From Planctomycetota bacterium (GTDB taxonomy: Bacteria; Planctomycetota; MHYJ01; JACQXL01): a stretch of 16,571 bases of DNA. Positions 6,805-13,558 of this stretch are shown here, piece by piece. Position 1 is the stretch's first letter. The number at the start of each line of letters is the position of its first letter. The stretch is taken from assembly GCA_016208805.1 (NCBI GenBank), contig JACQXL010000042.1, forward strand, positions 1 to 16,571. Direction: 5' to 3'. Both the position numbers and the translations under genes were made by a program. Under the pieces are notes generated by a model. That model saw only the letters and a program-made list of their open reading frames with translations, did not search any database and was not told the origin of the DNA.

Positions 6805-6820
6805 ATCAAGACCTCCATTT
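6797..6820 (-). promoter_or_regulatory. Strong Shine-Dalgarno of acpP
   Basis: On the minus strand TGGAGGTCTTGATATG: GGAGG with a 7-base spacer to the acpP ATG. It fixes the start and contrasts with the other leaders, most of which have none. Confidence 0.85.
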
Positions 6821-6946
6821 ATCCGGGTTTTTTTATAATTCTCTAATGAAGTACCGAACCCTGATGCCTTCGGCGGTGTTTATATATATTGAACGTCTCG
6901 CGTGGTCGCACCAGAGGACCGTTTCTGGTACAGGCGAAAACGGTTG

Positions 6947-7065
6947 TAGTTCGGCTGTTAGAGTCCCCCCGAAAGCATTCGGGGGACGAGTTACAGCCGA
7001 CTATAGTTGGCAGTAATTTCACACCATGTCGGTATGACGTGGCGCTCTGCTCAAACTGCCACACT
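6947..7065 (+). repeat. Double-hairpin repeat (family A) copy 2
   Basis: Outer arms TAGTTCGGCTGT (6947-6958) and ACAGCCGACTA (6993-7003), with one bulged T. The inner stem is GTCCCCCCGAA / TTCGGGGGAC (6963-6973, 6978-6987), loop AGCA. The second hairpin is TGGCAGT (7008-7014) / ACTGCCA (7055-7061), whose loop is interrupted by a family B element. Confidence 0.88.
7019..7046. repeat. 28-bp family B element nested in family A repeat
   Basis: Identical over 28 bases to 2733-2760. It occupies the loop of the second family A hairpin, where copies 1 and 3 have only TTCGCTACCGCTC, so it was probably inserted after the host repeat. Confidence 0.85.
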
Positions 7066-7172
7066 GTAGTCTCGCTTTACGGAAAAGAATTATTAATCAT
7101 TTATCGGCTAACGGGTCAAGAAAATATATAAAAATTATTGCGGACGGACGAATTTAGTATTATAAAAGAATT

Positions 7173-8620
7173 ATGGAAGACGCCACTCTGCCTGATGCCA
7201 CCGGCCTGTATAAAGAGCCCGACCCGTTAAGCGGCAAGATACTGGGCGGCTGTAAACTGCTCAAGAAAATCGGCGCGGGCGGGATGCGGCCAAACTGGAG
7301 CACTCCAACATCGTCCAGATTCTCAATGTCGGCAAATCGCCACCGGCCGAAGGCCAGCCGGAACTCTATTTCATCATTATGCAGTATGTCAAGGGCGAGA
7401 GTTTGGCCGGCTTATTAAAGAGACGGGTCAAACTGCCGATTCCGGAAGCCGTCCGGATTATCCAGGCCACCGCCCAGGCGCTGGCCGTGGCGCACAAGTC
7501 GGGCATCATCCACCGCGATATCAAGCCGGAAAACATAATGATTACCGATAACAGCGAGGTGAAACTGATGGACTTCGGGCTGGCCCGGGTGCTGGATGTC
7601 AAGAGCGACATCTCGCACACGGGCGACGTCATCGGCACGCCGCACTACCTGCCGCCCGAGCAGGCCCAGGGCTCCGGCGTTGACCACCGGGCCGATATCT
7701 ACTCGCTGGGCGTGACCTTTTATTATGCGGTCACCGGCCGGCGTCCGTTTGAGGGCGAAACGCCCCTGAGCGTGATTCTCCAACACATCAATGCCAAGCC
7801 GCCCAACCTGCGCGAGTTTGACCCGGCTATGCCCGACACGGTCTGCCGGGTGATTAACCGGATGATAGAGAAAAAGCCCGAGGACCGCTACCAGCGGATA
7901 GAGGATTTGATAGCCGACCTGGAATCAATATTGATGCCGGACCGGACGCCTTCAGCGGCCGGCCTGGGCGGCCCGGCGCTGCCGGCCAAGAAACCGTTCC
8001 TGTCCCAGCGGTTCAAGATAGTAGGCGGCGCGGCCCTGGGCGCGATTATCATCTTTATATTCCTGATAGCCATCGGGCCTAAACCCAAACGAACAGCCAA
8101 GCCGCCGGCCAACCCGGTAGAAGAAGCACGCCGGCAAAAACTCCACCAACTCAAACAGGAACTTGATAAACGCTGTAACGAGTTTTACCAGTATCTGATT
8201 GACGGCCGGTTCAAGGAAGCCGCCTTTTATGTTGACCCGGCCAAACTGACCGAGGAAACCCGCAAGACCCGCAAGCCGACCGAAATGGATACCGAGGCCA
8301 AACGTAACGTCCTGGCCGGACTGCTCCAGATGACCGTGGGCATATTAAAGTTAAAAGGCGTCACCATTGTCGGATTTAATGTGAACAAGATATCTATCAA
8401 CGAATTACCCAAAACGGAACTACCGCTGGAACTCAATCCCAAAGGCGTGACGTATTATGCCGATGTGGAGATAACCTTCCTGCTTAAGGTCAATACGCCG
8501 TTCCCGAAATCGGAATCGGTGGACACCAAACCCCAGGAAACCATCCAGCACAACCGCTGGCTCCTCAGGAAAGACGTCTGGTATTACTACCCGGAGAAGG
8601 ACAAATCCGAGAAGGAGTAA
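7173..8620 (+). pseudogene. Hanks-type Ser/Thr protein kinase, N-lobe deleted and frameshifted
   Basis: The first frame (ATG 7173) encodes the kinase start, ending in the glycine loop LLKKIGAGGM (residues 29-38). At about 7286 the coding frame changes and the kinase resumes as AAKLEHSNIVQILNVG, the region just after helix C. About 40 residues are missing by comparison with PknB-like kinases, including the VAxK lysine and the helix C glutamate. The rest (open from an ATG at 7379, 413 residues) keeps HRDIKPEN, DFG, PPEQ and the DIYSLGVTFYYAVTG helix. It continues with a linker, one membrane helix (about residues 214-233 of that ORF) and a roughly 175-residue C-terminal extracytoplasmic domain with no recognised fold. 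An ATP-binding kinase cannot be made from this sequence. The downstream ORF may still be expressed as a pseudokinase; a sequencing or assembly deletion is the alternative. Confidence 0.85.
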
Positions 8621-8623
8621 TTA

Positions 8624-9958
8624 TCACATTCTCCCCAGCAGTTCAATGAGCGCCGTGACGTATTTTATGCCCCGTTCATAGTCTGATAAATAAATATGCT
8701 CGTTCGGGGCGTGGATTCTGGAACCGGAATAGCCGATGCCGATTCCGAAACAGGGAAGATGCCCGCCGCCCTTTGCCATTAACCTGGTAAAAAGATACAT
8801 CGGCCCCGATGCCGGCATCATCGGCTCAACCAGTAATCTCTTATGATAAACCCGGCCGGCCGCCTCATCCAGCGCTTTCAGCCACGGCCTGGCATCCTCA
8901 AGCCGCGTCCGGGCCGGCGGATAGCCGTGCGATGATAATATCTTGACGTCACGGAAACCTTCTCTGTCCAGATGCCGGCGCAGTTTCCTGAGAATCTCAT
9001 CCGGCTGCTGGTCCGGCACCAGCCGGAAATCAATCTTGGCTGAAGCGGCCTTGGGCAGGACCGTCTTATGGCCGGTGCCCTGATAGCCGGCGGTCAGCCC
9101 GTTAATATTTAACGCCGGCTGGTAATAATATTTCTTCAGGAGCACCCGGCCTTTAAGGTTGAGCACGAAGTTCTTCAATCCCAATTTCTTGAGATATGGC
9201 GACCCTTCAAACAAGGCCGGTTTGAGCGCCGCCATATCGTCTGCGGAGGGGTTACGGACATTGTCATAAAACCCGCTGATGCGGATGCGTTCAAACTTAT
9301 CTTTGAGTGTATTAAGCGCCCAGGCCAGCCGCCAGGCCGGGTTGGGCACCACCGCGCCCTTGGACGAATGCAGGTCTTCCTGCGCGCCCTGAACGGCCAA
9401 CTCGGCGTAACAAATTCCCTTACAGCCCAGCAATATCATCGGCGTGCCGTCGTCCTTGCGGCCGCCGCATTCCCAGATGCAGAAATCCGCCGCGAGTTTA
9501 TGCCGGTAGGTAGCGATAAACTCGGCCAAGCCGGGACTGCCCGCCTCTTCAGCGCCGTCAACTATAAATTTGATATTTATCGGCAATCGTGCGCCGAGCA
9601 GTTTTACTGCGGTAAAGCGGGCCATAAAGTTGCCCTTGTTATCCTCCGCGCCGCGGGCATAGAGTTTGCCACCGCATACTGTCCCGCCGAAAGGCGGGAA
9701 AACCCACTCGCTCAGCGGCTCGGGCGGCTGGACATCGTAATGGTTATAGAACAGAATCGTCGGCCGGGCTGGCGAAACCATCTTCTCGGCCAGGATAATC
9801 TCGTTACCCTTGATGGCCCGGCTGAATACCTTAAATCCGATCTGATTAAACAGTTTCTTGATATAGCCGGCCGCCTTGGTCATCGGCTCTTTCTTACCGT
9901 AGGCGGTCACAGACGGAATGGATAATAACTGCTTGTATTCCTTCAAATCATACTTCAT
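8624..9958 (-). CDS. M20-family metallopeptidase (dipeptidase-like)
   Basis: A 444-residue peptidase of the M20/M25/M40 clan, probably a cytoplasmic di- or aminoacyl-peptidase. The two-zinc site is visible: H73 and D75 in YNHYDVQP, D106 in RGAEDNKG, E137/E138 in DGAEEAGSPG (catalytic base and ligand), and the last histidine in SRIHAPNEH near the C-terminus. Between them lies the lid/dimerisation domain with LHSSKGAVVPNPAWRL. The acidic ligand usually an aspartate near residue 163 appears here as glutamate in IWECGGRKDD, a mild departure. The gene is convergent with the kinase relic, 3 bp apart. No Shine-Dalgarno is present; a palindromic repeat ends 7 bases before the ATG. Confidence 0.9.
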   Translation of the reverse strand: MKYDLKEYKQLLSIPSVTAYGKKEPMTKAAGYIKKLFNQIGFKVFSRAIKGNEIILAEKMVSPARPTILFYNHYDVQPPEPLSEWVFPPFGGTVCGGKLYARGAEDNKGNFMARFTAVKLLGARLPINIKFIVDGAEEAGSPGLAEFIATYRHKLAADFCIWECGGRKDDGTPMILLGCKGICYAELAVQGAQEDLHSSKGAVVPNPAWRLAWALNTLKDKFERIRISGFYDNVRNPSADDMAALKPALFEGSPYLKKLGLKNFVLNLKGRVLLKKYYYQPALNINGLTAGYQGTGHKTVLPKAASAKIDFRLVPDQQPDEILRKLRRHLDREGFRDVKILSSHGYPPARTRLEDARPWLKALDEAAGRVYHKRLLVEPMMPASGPMYLFTRLMAKGGGHLPCFGIGIGYSGSRIHAPNEHIYLSDYERGIKYVTALIELLGRM

Positions 9959-9965
9959 AATTCTT

Positions 9966-10022
9966 GTAAGCGGATTTATCTGATTTATCAGATTAAAATC
10001 AGTTTTATCCGCTTAATCCGTT
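9966..10022. repeat. GTAARC-type palindrome (family C) copy 1
   Basis: AAGCGGAT (9968-9975) pairs with ATCCGCTT (10007-10014); inside, ATCTGAT (9978-9984) pairs with ATCAGAT (9987-9993). It lies 7 bases before the M20 peptidase ATG. Related copies are at 10789-10837 and 11887-11935. Confidence 0.82.
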
Positions 10023-10126
10023 TATACTTGGGCTGTTAGAGTCCCGCTCTTTGGAGCGCAAAGAGCGGGACGAGTTACCGCCCAGTATAGTTGGCAGTAA
10101 TTCGCTACCGCTCAAACTGCCACACT
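10023..10126 (+). repeat. Double-hairpin repeat (family A) copy 3
   Basis: Outer arms TATACTTGGGC (10023-10033) and GCCCAGTATA (10080-10089). The inner stem is a perfect 13 bp, GTCCCGCTCTTTG / CAAAGAGCGGGAC (10041-10053, 10059-10071). The second hairpin is TGGCAGT (10092-10098) / ACTGCCA (10116-10122). Its end overlaps the stop codon of the endonuclease III-like gene (TAG on the minus strand, 10125-10127). Confidence 0.88.
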
Positions 10127-10784
10127 ACTTAACCAGAGGATAATCGTTAACCCCGTTCAGCGGGCACTGCTCGCACAACGGCCTGGTCTTCTTGCAATAG
10201 GTCTTGCCCAGCCGCACCAGTAACGCATGGTACTCGTTAAACAACTTCACATCCTGCGAAAGATTATCCTCAAAGAACGCCTTGACCTCGTCATAATCGG
10301 TCTCTTCGGGGATAAACTTATGCCGTGAAAACACGCGGTAGGTGTAGGCATCCACCACAAATGACGGCTTCCCGGCCGCGTAGAGGACGATGGAGTCGGC
10401 CGTTTCCGGACCGATACCGCATACCTGCAGCAACGCCTCTCTCAACGTCCCAGTATCCATGGCAAACAGCCGGTCCAGGTCGCCGCCGTAATTCTCAAAC
10501 AACCAGTTGATGAACGACTTAAGCCGTTTGGCCTTGATATTGAAATATCCGGCCGGCTTAATCAGTCCGGCCAATCGTTCGGTCTTTATCTTATGTAAGC
10601 ACTCGGGCGTGAGAACCTTTTCCGCCTTGAGGTTATTAATGGCCTTTTCTACATTAGACCAGTTGGTGTTCTGGGTCAGGATGGCGCCGATGATGACTTC
10701 AAACGACGTCTCGCCCGGCCACCACTTCTGCGGACCGAAGTGCTTTAACAGTTTGGTGTATATTTGTAAAAGTTCTTTTGGCAT
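10125..10784 (-). CDS. Endonuclease III-like HhH-GPD DNA glycosylase
   Basis: A 219-residue base-excision-repair glycosylase. The helix-hairpin-helix is VCGIGPETADS (121-131) and the catalytic aspartate is D145 in SFVVDAYTYRVF. The position of the lysine that gives Nth its lyase chemistry is glutamate (GIGPETAD rather than GxGxKTA), so it should act as a monofunctional glycosylase of the MagIII/endonuclease-III-related group; alkylated purine is a guess. The iron-sulphur loop has C197, C204 and C207 with Nth spacing, but the expected fourth cysteine (213) is asparagine in CPLNGVNDYP. The cluster may be lost or may use another ligand. The start codon has a palindromic repeat 4 bases upstream and no Shine-Dalgarno. 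It is transcribed divergently from the winged-helix operon. Confidence 0.88.
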   Translation of the reverse strand: MPKELLQIYTKLLKHFGPQKWWPGETSFEVIIGAILTQNTNWSNVEKAINNLKAEKVLTPECLHKIKTERLAGLIKPAGYFNIKAKRLKSFINWLFENYGGDLDRLFAMDTGTLREALLQVCGIGPETADSIVLYAAGKPSFVVDAYTYRVFSRHKFIPEETDYDEVKAFFEDNLSQDVKLFNEYHALLVRLGKTYCKKTRPLCEQCPLNGVNDYPLVK

Positions 10785-10788
10785 TCAA

Positions 10789-10837
10789 GTAAACTGATTA
10801 AACCGATTAATCTGATAAATCCGTTCAATCTGTTTAC
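10789..10837. repeat. GTAARC-type palindrome (family C) copy 2
   Basis: A 49-bp imperfect palindrome from GTAAACTGATT (10789) to AATCTGTTTAC (10837), about 17 of 20 positions complementary. It is 4 bases before the ATG of the endonuclease III-like gene. Confidence 0.82.
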
Positions 10838-10874
10838 TAAAATATCACAAAGTCATCAGTTTACAAGAAAATTG

Positions 10875-10903
10875 TTGACAGGATAACAACTAAATCATAG
10901 AAT
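10875..10903 (+). promoter_or_regulatory. Sigma70-like promoter for the winged-helix/HD/lnt genes
   Basis: TTGACA (10875-10880), a 17-base spacer, then TAGAAT (10898-10903, five of six consensus bases). This implies a start of transcription near 10910 and a leader of about 60 bases. Confidence 0.78.
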
Positions 10904-10910
10904 AGCGCAT

Positions 10911-10972
10911 CAGGAGGGGCTCTCTCAATCCCGTCAATAGAGCAATATGGGATTGCACGGGCTTATCGGGAT
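10911..10972 (+). promoter_or_regulatory. Leader with hairpin before the winged-helix gene
   Basis: The leader has AGGAGGGG at about 10912-10919, too far from the ATG to serve it directly. A 7-bp stem follows, CAATCCC (10926-10932) / GGGATTG (10949-10955). Folding would bring the purine tract nearer to the start at 10973; whether this matters is unknown. Confidence 0.4.
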
Positions 10973-11182
10973 ATGTTGTGGTCGCACGAAATAGGCAAGG
11001 CCGCAGGTGAACTGTGGCGCTATCTGGACAAAAACGGTCCGACCCCGCCGGAAAAGGTGAAAAAGGCAATGAAGATTACCTCAAGTGAACTGTTCCAGAA
11101 TGCGGTGGGTTGGCTGGCCCGCGAGAATAAGGTTGAATTAAAGGAAACCACCCAGGGCGCAGTCCTGGCCAAGAAAGATTAA
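10973..11182 (+). CDS. Small winged helix-turn-helix protein (DUF2582-like)
   Basis: A 69-residue protein, MLWSHEIGKAAGELWRYLDKNGP..., with the helix-helix-recognition-helix order of the short winged-helix family I know as DUF2582. The likely recognition helix is SSELFQNAVGWLARENKV (residues 38-55), followed by a beta wing ELKETTQGAVLAKKD. It is probably a cytoplasmic DNA-binding protein. Nothing shows its target; the promoter just upstream and the co-directional HD-domain gene 43 bp downstream are candidates. The ATG at 10973 is the only plausible start in this frame; GGGA lies immediately before it, too close for a good Shine-Dalgarno. Confidence 0.82.
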   Translation: MLWSHEIGKAAGELWRYLDKNGPTPPEKVKKAMKITSSELFQNAVGWLARENKVELKETTQGAVLAKKD

Positions 11183-11225
11183 GCGTCTCTCCTGACATGC
11201 AGCGCAAGACGCACTACGCTTTAGA

Positions 11226-11885
11226 ATGCTTACTTTAGAGAGTGTCCAGAACCACCCGGAAGTGCAGGCATTTATGGCCCGGGCCGATGCCAATCTGGCC
11301 GCGCTGGGCTATACCGAACACGGCATCCGGCACGCCCGGATTGTTTCGTCTATCAGCCGCAACATCCTGGAGCGGCTCGGTTTTCCGGAGCGCACCGCGG
11401 TGCTGGCCTCCATTGCCGGTTATATGCACGACCTGGGTAATGCGATTAACCGGAACGGCCACGGTCTGGCCAGCGCCTTTCTGTCCTACCAGATGTTGCG
11501 CGACCTCAATGCCACGCCCGACGAGTTGGCGCTGATTACCAGCGCCTCGGCTAACCACGACGAAAACGAAGGCGGACCGGTCAACGATGTCTCGGCCGCC
11601 GTGATTATTGCGGACAAATCCGATGTGCACCGCTCCCGGGTGCGCACCACCAAGCAGATAGATTTTGATATCCACGACCGGGTCAATTATGCTGTCCGCA
11701 AATCGCGCATCATCGTCAACCGGCCCAAGAAAACCATTACCCTGGTCATCACCATTGACACCAACATCTCAAAGGTGATGGAATACTTTGAAATATTCCT
11801 GACCCGGATGATGGCATCCCAAAAGGCGGCCAAGGTCCTGGGCTGTGAGTTCAAACTGCTCATCAACAAAACCGGCTTCCTATAA
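11226..11885 (+). CDS. HD-domain phosphohydrolase
   Basis: A 219-residue metal-dependent phosphohydrolase domain protein. The HD signature can be followed in order: H36 in IRHARIVSS, H68-D69 in AGYMHDLGNAI, H79 in NGHGLAS, H111 in SANHDENEGG, and D130 in VIIADKSDVHRSRVR. HD proteins of this shape hydrolyse phosphoesters of nucleotides or signal nucleotides; the exact substrate cannot be read from sequence. The last 65 residues form a small alpha-beta tail with no recognised domain. No membrane segment is seen. It follows the winged-helix gene by 43 bp, a spacer containing GCGTCT..AGACGC that could form a short hairpin, and precedes lnt, so the three probably share the promoter at 10875. No Shine-Dalgarno. 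Confidence 0.86.
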   Translation: MLTLESVQNHPEVQAFMARADANLAALGYTEHGIRHARIVSSISRNILERLGFPERTAVLASIAGYMHDLGNAINRNGHGLASAFLSYQMLRDLNATPDELALITSASANHDENEGGPVNDVSAAVIIADKSDVHRSRVRTTKQIDFDIHDRVNYAVRKSRIIVNRPKKTITLVITIDTNISKVMEYFEIFLTRMMASQKAAKVLGCEFKLLINKTGFL

Positions 11886-11886
11886 A

Positions 11887-11935
11887 GTAAACTGATTTAG
11901 CGGATTTATCTGATTAATCCGTTTAATCCGCTTAC
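11887..11935. repeat. GTAARC-type palindrome (family C) copy 3
   Basis: GTAAACTGATTTAGCGGATT (from 11887) against AATCCGTTTAATCCGCTTAC (to 11935), imperfectly complementary. It starts one base after the HD-gene stop and ends three bases before the lnt ATG, so it is the entire spacer. Confidence 0.85.
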
Positions 11936-11938
11936 CAA

Positions 11939-13420
11939 ATGATAGAAAAACTCGCCCACTATCTCTACGGCACCGGTTATTTCCGGTATCTGCTGACGGC
12001 GGTTTCTGGAATCCTTTTAGTAATCTCGTTCCCGCCGCTGGCCTACGGGCTATTCGGCTGGATAGCGCTGGTGCCGTTATTAATCGCCGTTTTCAGTGCG
12101 CCGAATATCCGCAAGGCGACCGACTGCGGCGCGGTCACCGGGCTGGTCTTCTACACCGTTTCGCTCTCGTTCTTCCTGGATATCTTCGGCATCTTCGGCA
12201 TCGCCATTGCCAATATCCTTTCCATCTATATTGCGCTGTTTGCGGCTTCCTGCTGGTTTGCGGCCGATAATCTGGGCCTGGGCCGCTCGTTCGTATTTGT
12301 GCCGATTTTCTGGACGGCGATAGAATTCTTCCGCTCGGAATTATATTATCTCAAATTCGCCTGGCTGGGTCTGGGCTATTCTATGGCGCCGATGAATATC
12401 CTGATTCAGGTCTGCGACATCGCCGGCGTTTACGGGCTGACATTCATCATCGTCACGGTCAACGCCTTGCTGGCCTGGGCCGCGCTGGAAGGCATCCGCC
12501 GCCGCGTCTTCGTCTGGCGGCATATCATCCTGGGCGGACTGATAATCGTCCTGCTGATTTTGTACGGCTCTACCAAGGAACCTTATATCCCCAAATACCG
12601 CGATGCCAAAAGGGCCGACGGCATACCGGTCGTCGTAGTCCAGGAAATGGTCGGCAACCTGGATACCTATATCAAGATGACTTATTCCGCATTAGGCGGA
12701 CCCGGTCCATCCAAGAAGGAAACCCTGGTCGTCTGGCCCGAGGTGGCGGTTGACGAAATCCTTTCCACACCCAACAAACTCCGGCTGATAGAGGCGCTGG
12801 TCAAAGACAAGAATATCTATCTGGTCACGGGCGATGTGGAGCCGACCGAGGATGTGGTCAGGTTCCACAATCTGGCGCTGATATTCTCGCCCGAAGGCGA
12901 ACTGGTCGGCAAATACGCCAAGCGCGTGCCGGTCCAGTTCGTGGAAACGATTGTCATCCCGGGCAAGCGCAGCGGCGTTTTTGATACCAAATTAGGCACG
13001 ATAGGGCTTTTGATTTGTTATGAAATCGGGTTCAGCAACCTGTCGCGTCCGCTGGTCCGGCGCGGCGCGCAACTGATTGTGGCGCCGACCCTGGAACTGG
13101 GCGGCTGGGGCGGGCTATCGCACCGGCACCACGCCTCTATGGTGCCCTTCCGGGCGGTTGAGACCCGCAAACCGGTCATCCGCTCCGCCGCTCTGGGCAT
13201 CTCTATGGTCGTCCATCCGTCCGGCAAGGTCCAGGCGCAACTTGACCACCTCGCTTCCGGTATCATCAAAACCGAGGTCTATAAATCCGATGCCGTCACC
13301 TTCTATGTCAAATACGGCTACCTCTTCCCGCGGCTGAACCTGCTGATTTATATGCTTTGCATCGTCCTGGCCGCCGGCATCATCGTCATCAATCGCTTCA
13401 GGCGCCCGTTCGGGAGTTAG
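11939..13420 (+). CDS. lnt: Apolipoprotein N-acyltransferase
   Basis: A 493-residue inner-membrane enzyme that transfers a phospholipid acyl chain to the N-terminal cysteine of apolipoproteins, the last step of lipoprotein maturation. About six to seven membrane helices occupy residues 15-210, with the typical SFPPLAYGLFGWIALVPLL start and the WTAIEFFRS and GYSMA region. The carbon-nitrogen-hydrolase domain follows from about 229, with the triad E268 (VVWPEVAV), K328 (KYAKRVPVQF) and C360 (LLICYEIGF). The usual VPFGE loop beside the lysine is VPVQFVE here, and the GGLSHRHHASM segment is divergent. A final membrane helix is near 455-475. Presence of Lnt argues for a diderm envelope. The ATG lacks a Shine-Dalgarno, and a palindromic repeat ends three bases before it. 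Confidence 0.93.
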   Translation: MIEKLAHYLYGTGYFRYLLTAVSGILLVISFPPLAYGLFGWIALVPLLIAVFSAPNIRKATDCGAVTGLVFYTVSLSFFLDIFGIFGIAIANILSIYIALFAASCWFAADNLGLGRSFVFVPIFWTAIEFFRSELYYLKFAWLGLGYSMAPMNILIQVCDIAGVYGLTFIIVTVNALLAWAALEGIRRRVFVWRHIILGGLIIVLLILYGSTKEPYIPKYRDAKRADGIPVVVVQEMVGNLDTYIKMTYSALGGPGPSKKETLVVWPEVAVDEILSTPNKLRLIEALVKDKNIYLVTGDVEPTEDVVRFHNLALIFSPEGELVGKYAKRVPVQFVETIVIPGKRSGVFDTKLGTIGLLICYEIGFSNLSRPLVRRGAQLIVAPTLELGGWGGLSHRHHASMVPFRAVETRKPVIRSAALGISMVVHPSGKVQAQLDHLASGIIKTEVYKSDAVTFYVKYGYLFPRLNLLIYMLCIVLAAGIIVINRFRRPFGS

Positions 13421-13427
13421 TTTTTCT

Positions 13428-13455
13428 TTGACACCACTAAAGAAAAGAATAGGAT
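13428..13455 (+). promoter_or_regulatory. Probable promoter for the beta-helix/glycosyltransferase genes
   Basis: TTGACA (13428-13433), a 16-base spacer, TAGGAT (13450-13455, four of six). An overlapping TATATT (13455-13460) is closer to consensus but sits 21 bases away. Confidence 0.55.
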
Positions 13456-13474
13456 ATATTAACAGGGACTTAGA

Positions 13475-13508
13475 CTCGCCTGCGTAGAAGATTTGACGGG
13501 CAGGCGAG
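13475..13508 (+). repeat. Leader hairpin before the beta-helix acyltransferase
   Basis: CTCGCCTGC (13475-13483) pairs perfectly with GCAGGCGAG (13500-13508) over a 16-base loop. It lies in the predicted leader, 50 bases before the ATG. It could be regulatory or another dispersed palindrome; its GCCTGC/GCAGGC core resembles the family at 15228. Confidence 0.6.
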
Positions 13509-13558
13509 ACCTTAAACAATCCTTTTTATAAGTCTCTTAAAAGTTACTGTTATTGTTT

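Larger units (their letters stand above)
6805..7172. other. 368-bp divergent spacer filled mostly by repeats
   Basis: Between acpP (minus) and the kinase relic (plus). It holds a CCAGA..TCTGG hairpin (about 6911-6928), family A repeat copy 2 with a nested family B element (6947-7065), and an AT-rich tail (about 7110-7170) where a promoter for the kinase might lie, but I see no good -35/-10 pair. An 80-codon plus-strand ORF at 6889-7131 is repeat sequence, not a gene. Confidence 0.6.

Noticed and set aside
6954..7000. tRNA-like fold in the family A repeat
   Set aside because: The arm lengths and loops do not fit a cloverleaf, and there is no anticodon or T-loop pattern.
6889..7131. 80-codon plus-strand ORF in the acpP-kinase spacer
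   Set aside because: It is made of family A and B repeat sequence, and its LQPTIVGSN part matches the insert in LarC because both are the same DNA repeat.
7173..7420. Programmed frameshift in the kinase gene
   Set aside because: A frameshift alone cannot restore the missing segment of about 40 residues with the catalytic lysine; no slippery site is seen.
9368..9925. 185-codon plus-strand ORF inside the M20 gene
   Set aside because: It is antisense to a well-supported metallopeptidase with all zinc-site motifs.
13455..13460. TATATT as the -10 of the promoter at 13428
   Set aside because: The spacing of 21 bases is too long; TAGGAT at 16 bases is favoured.
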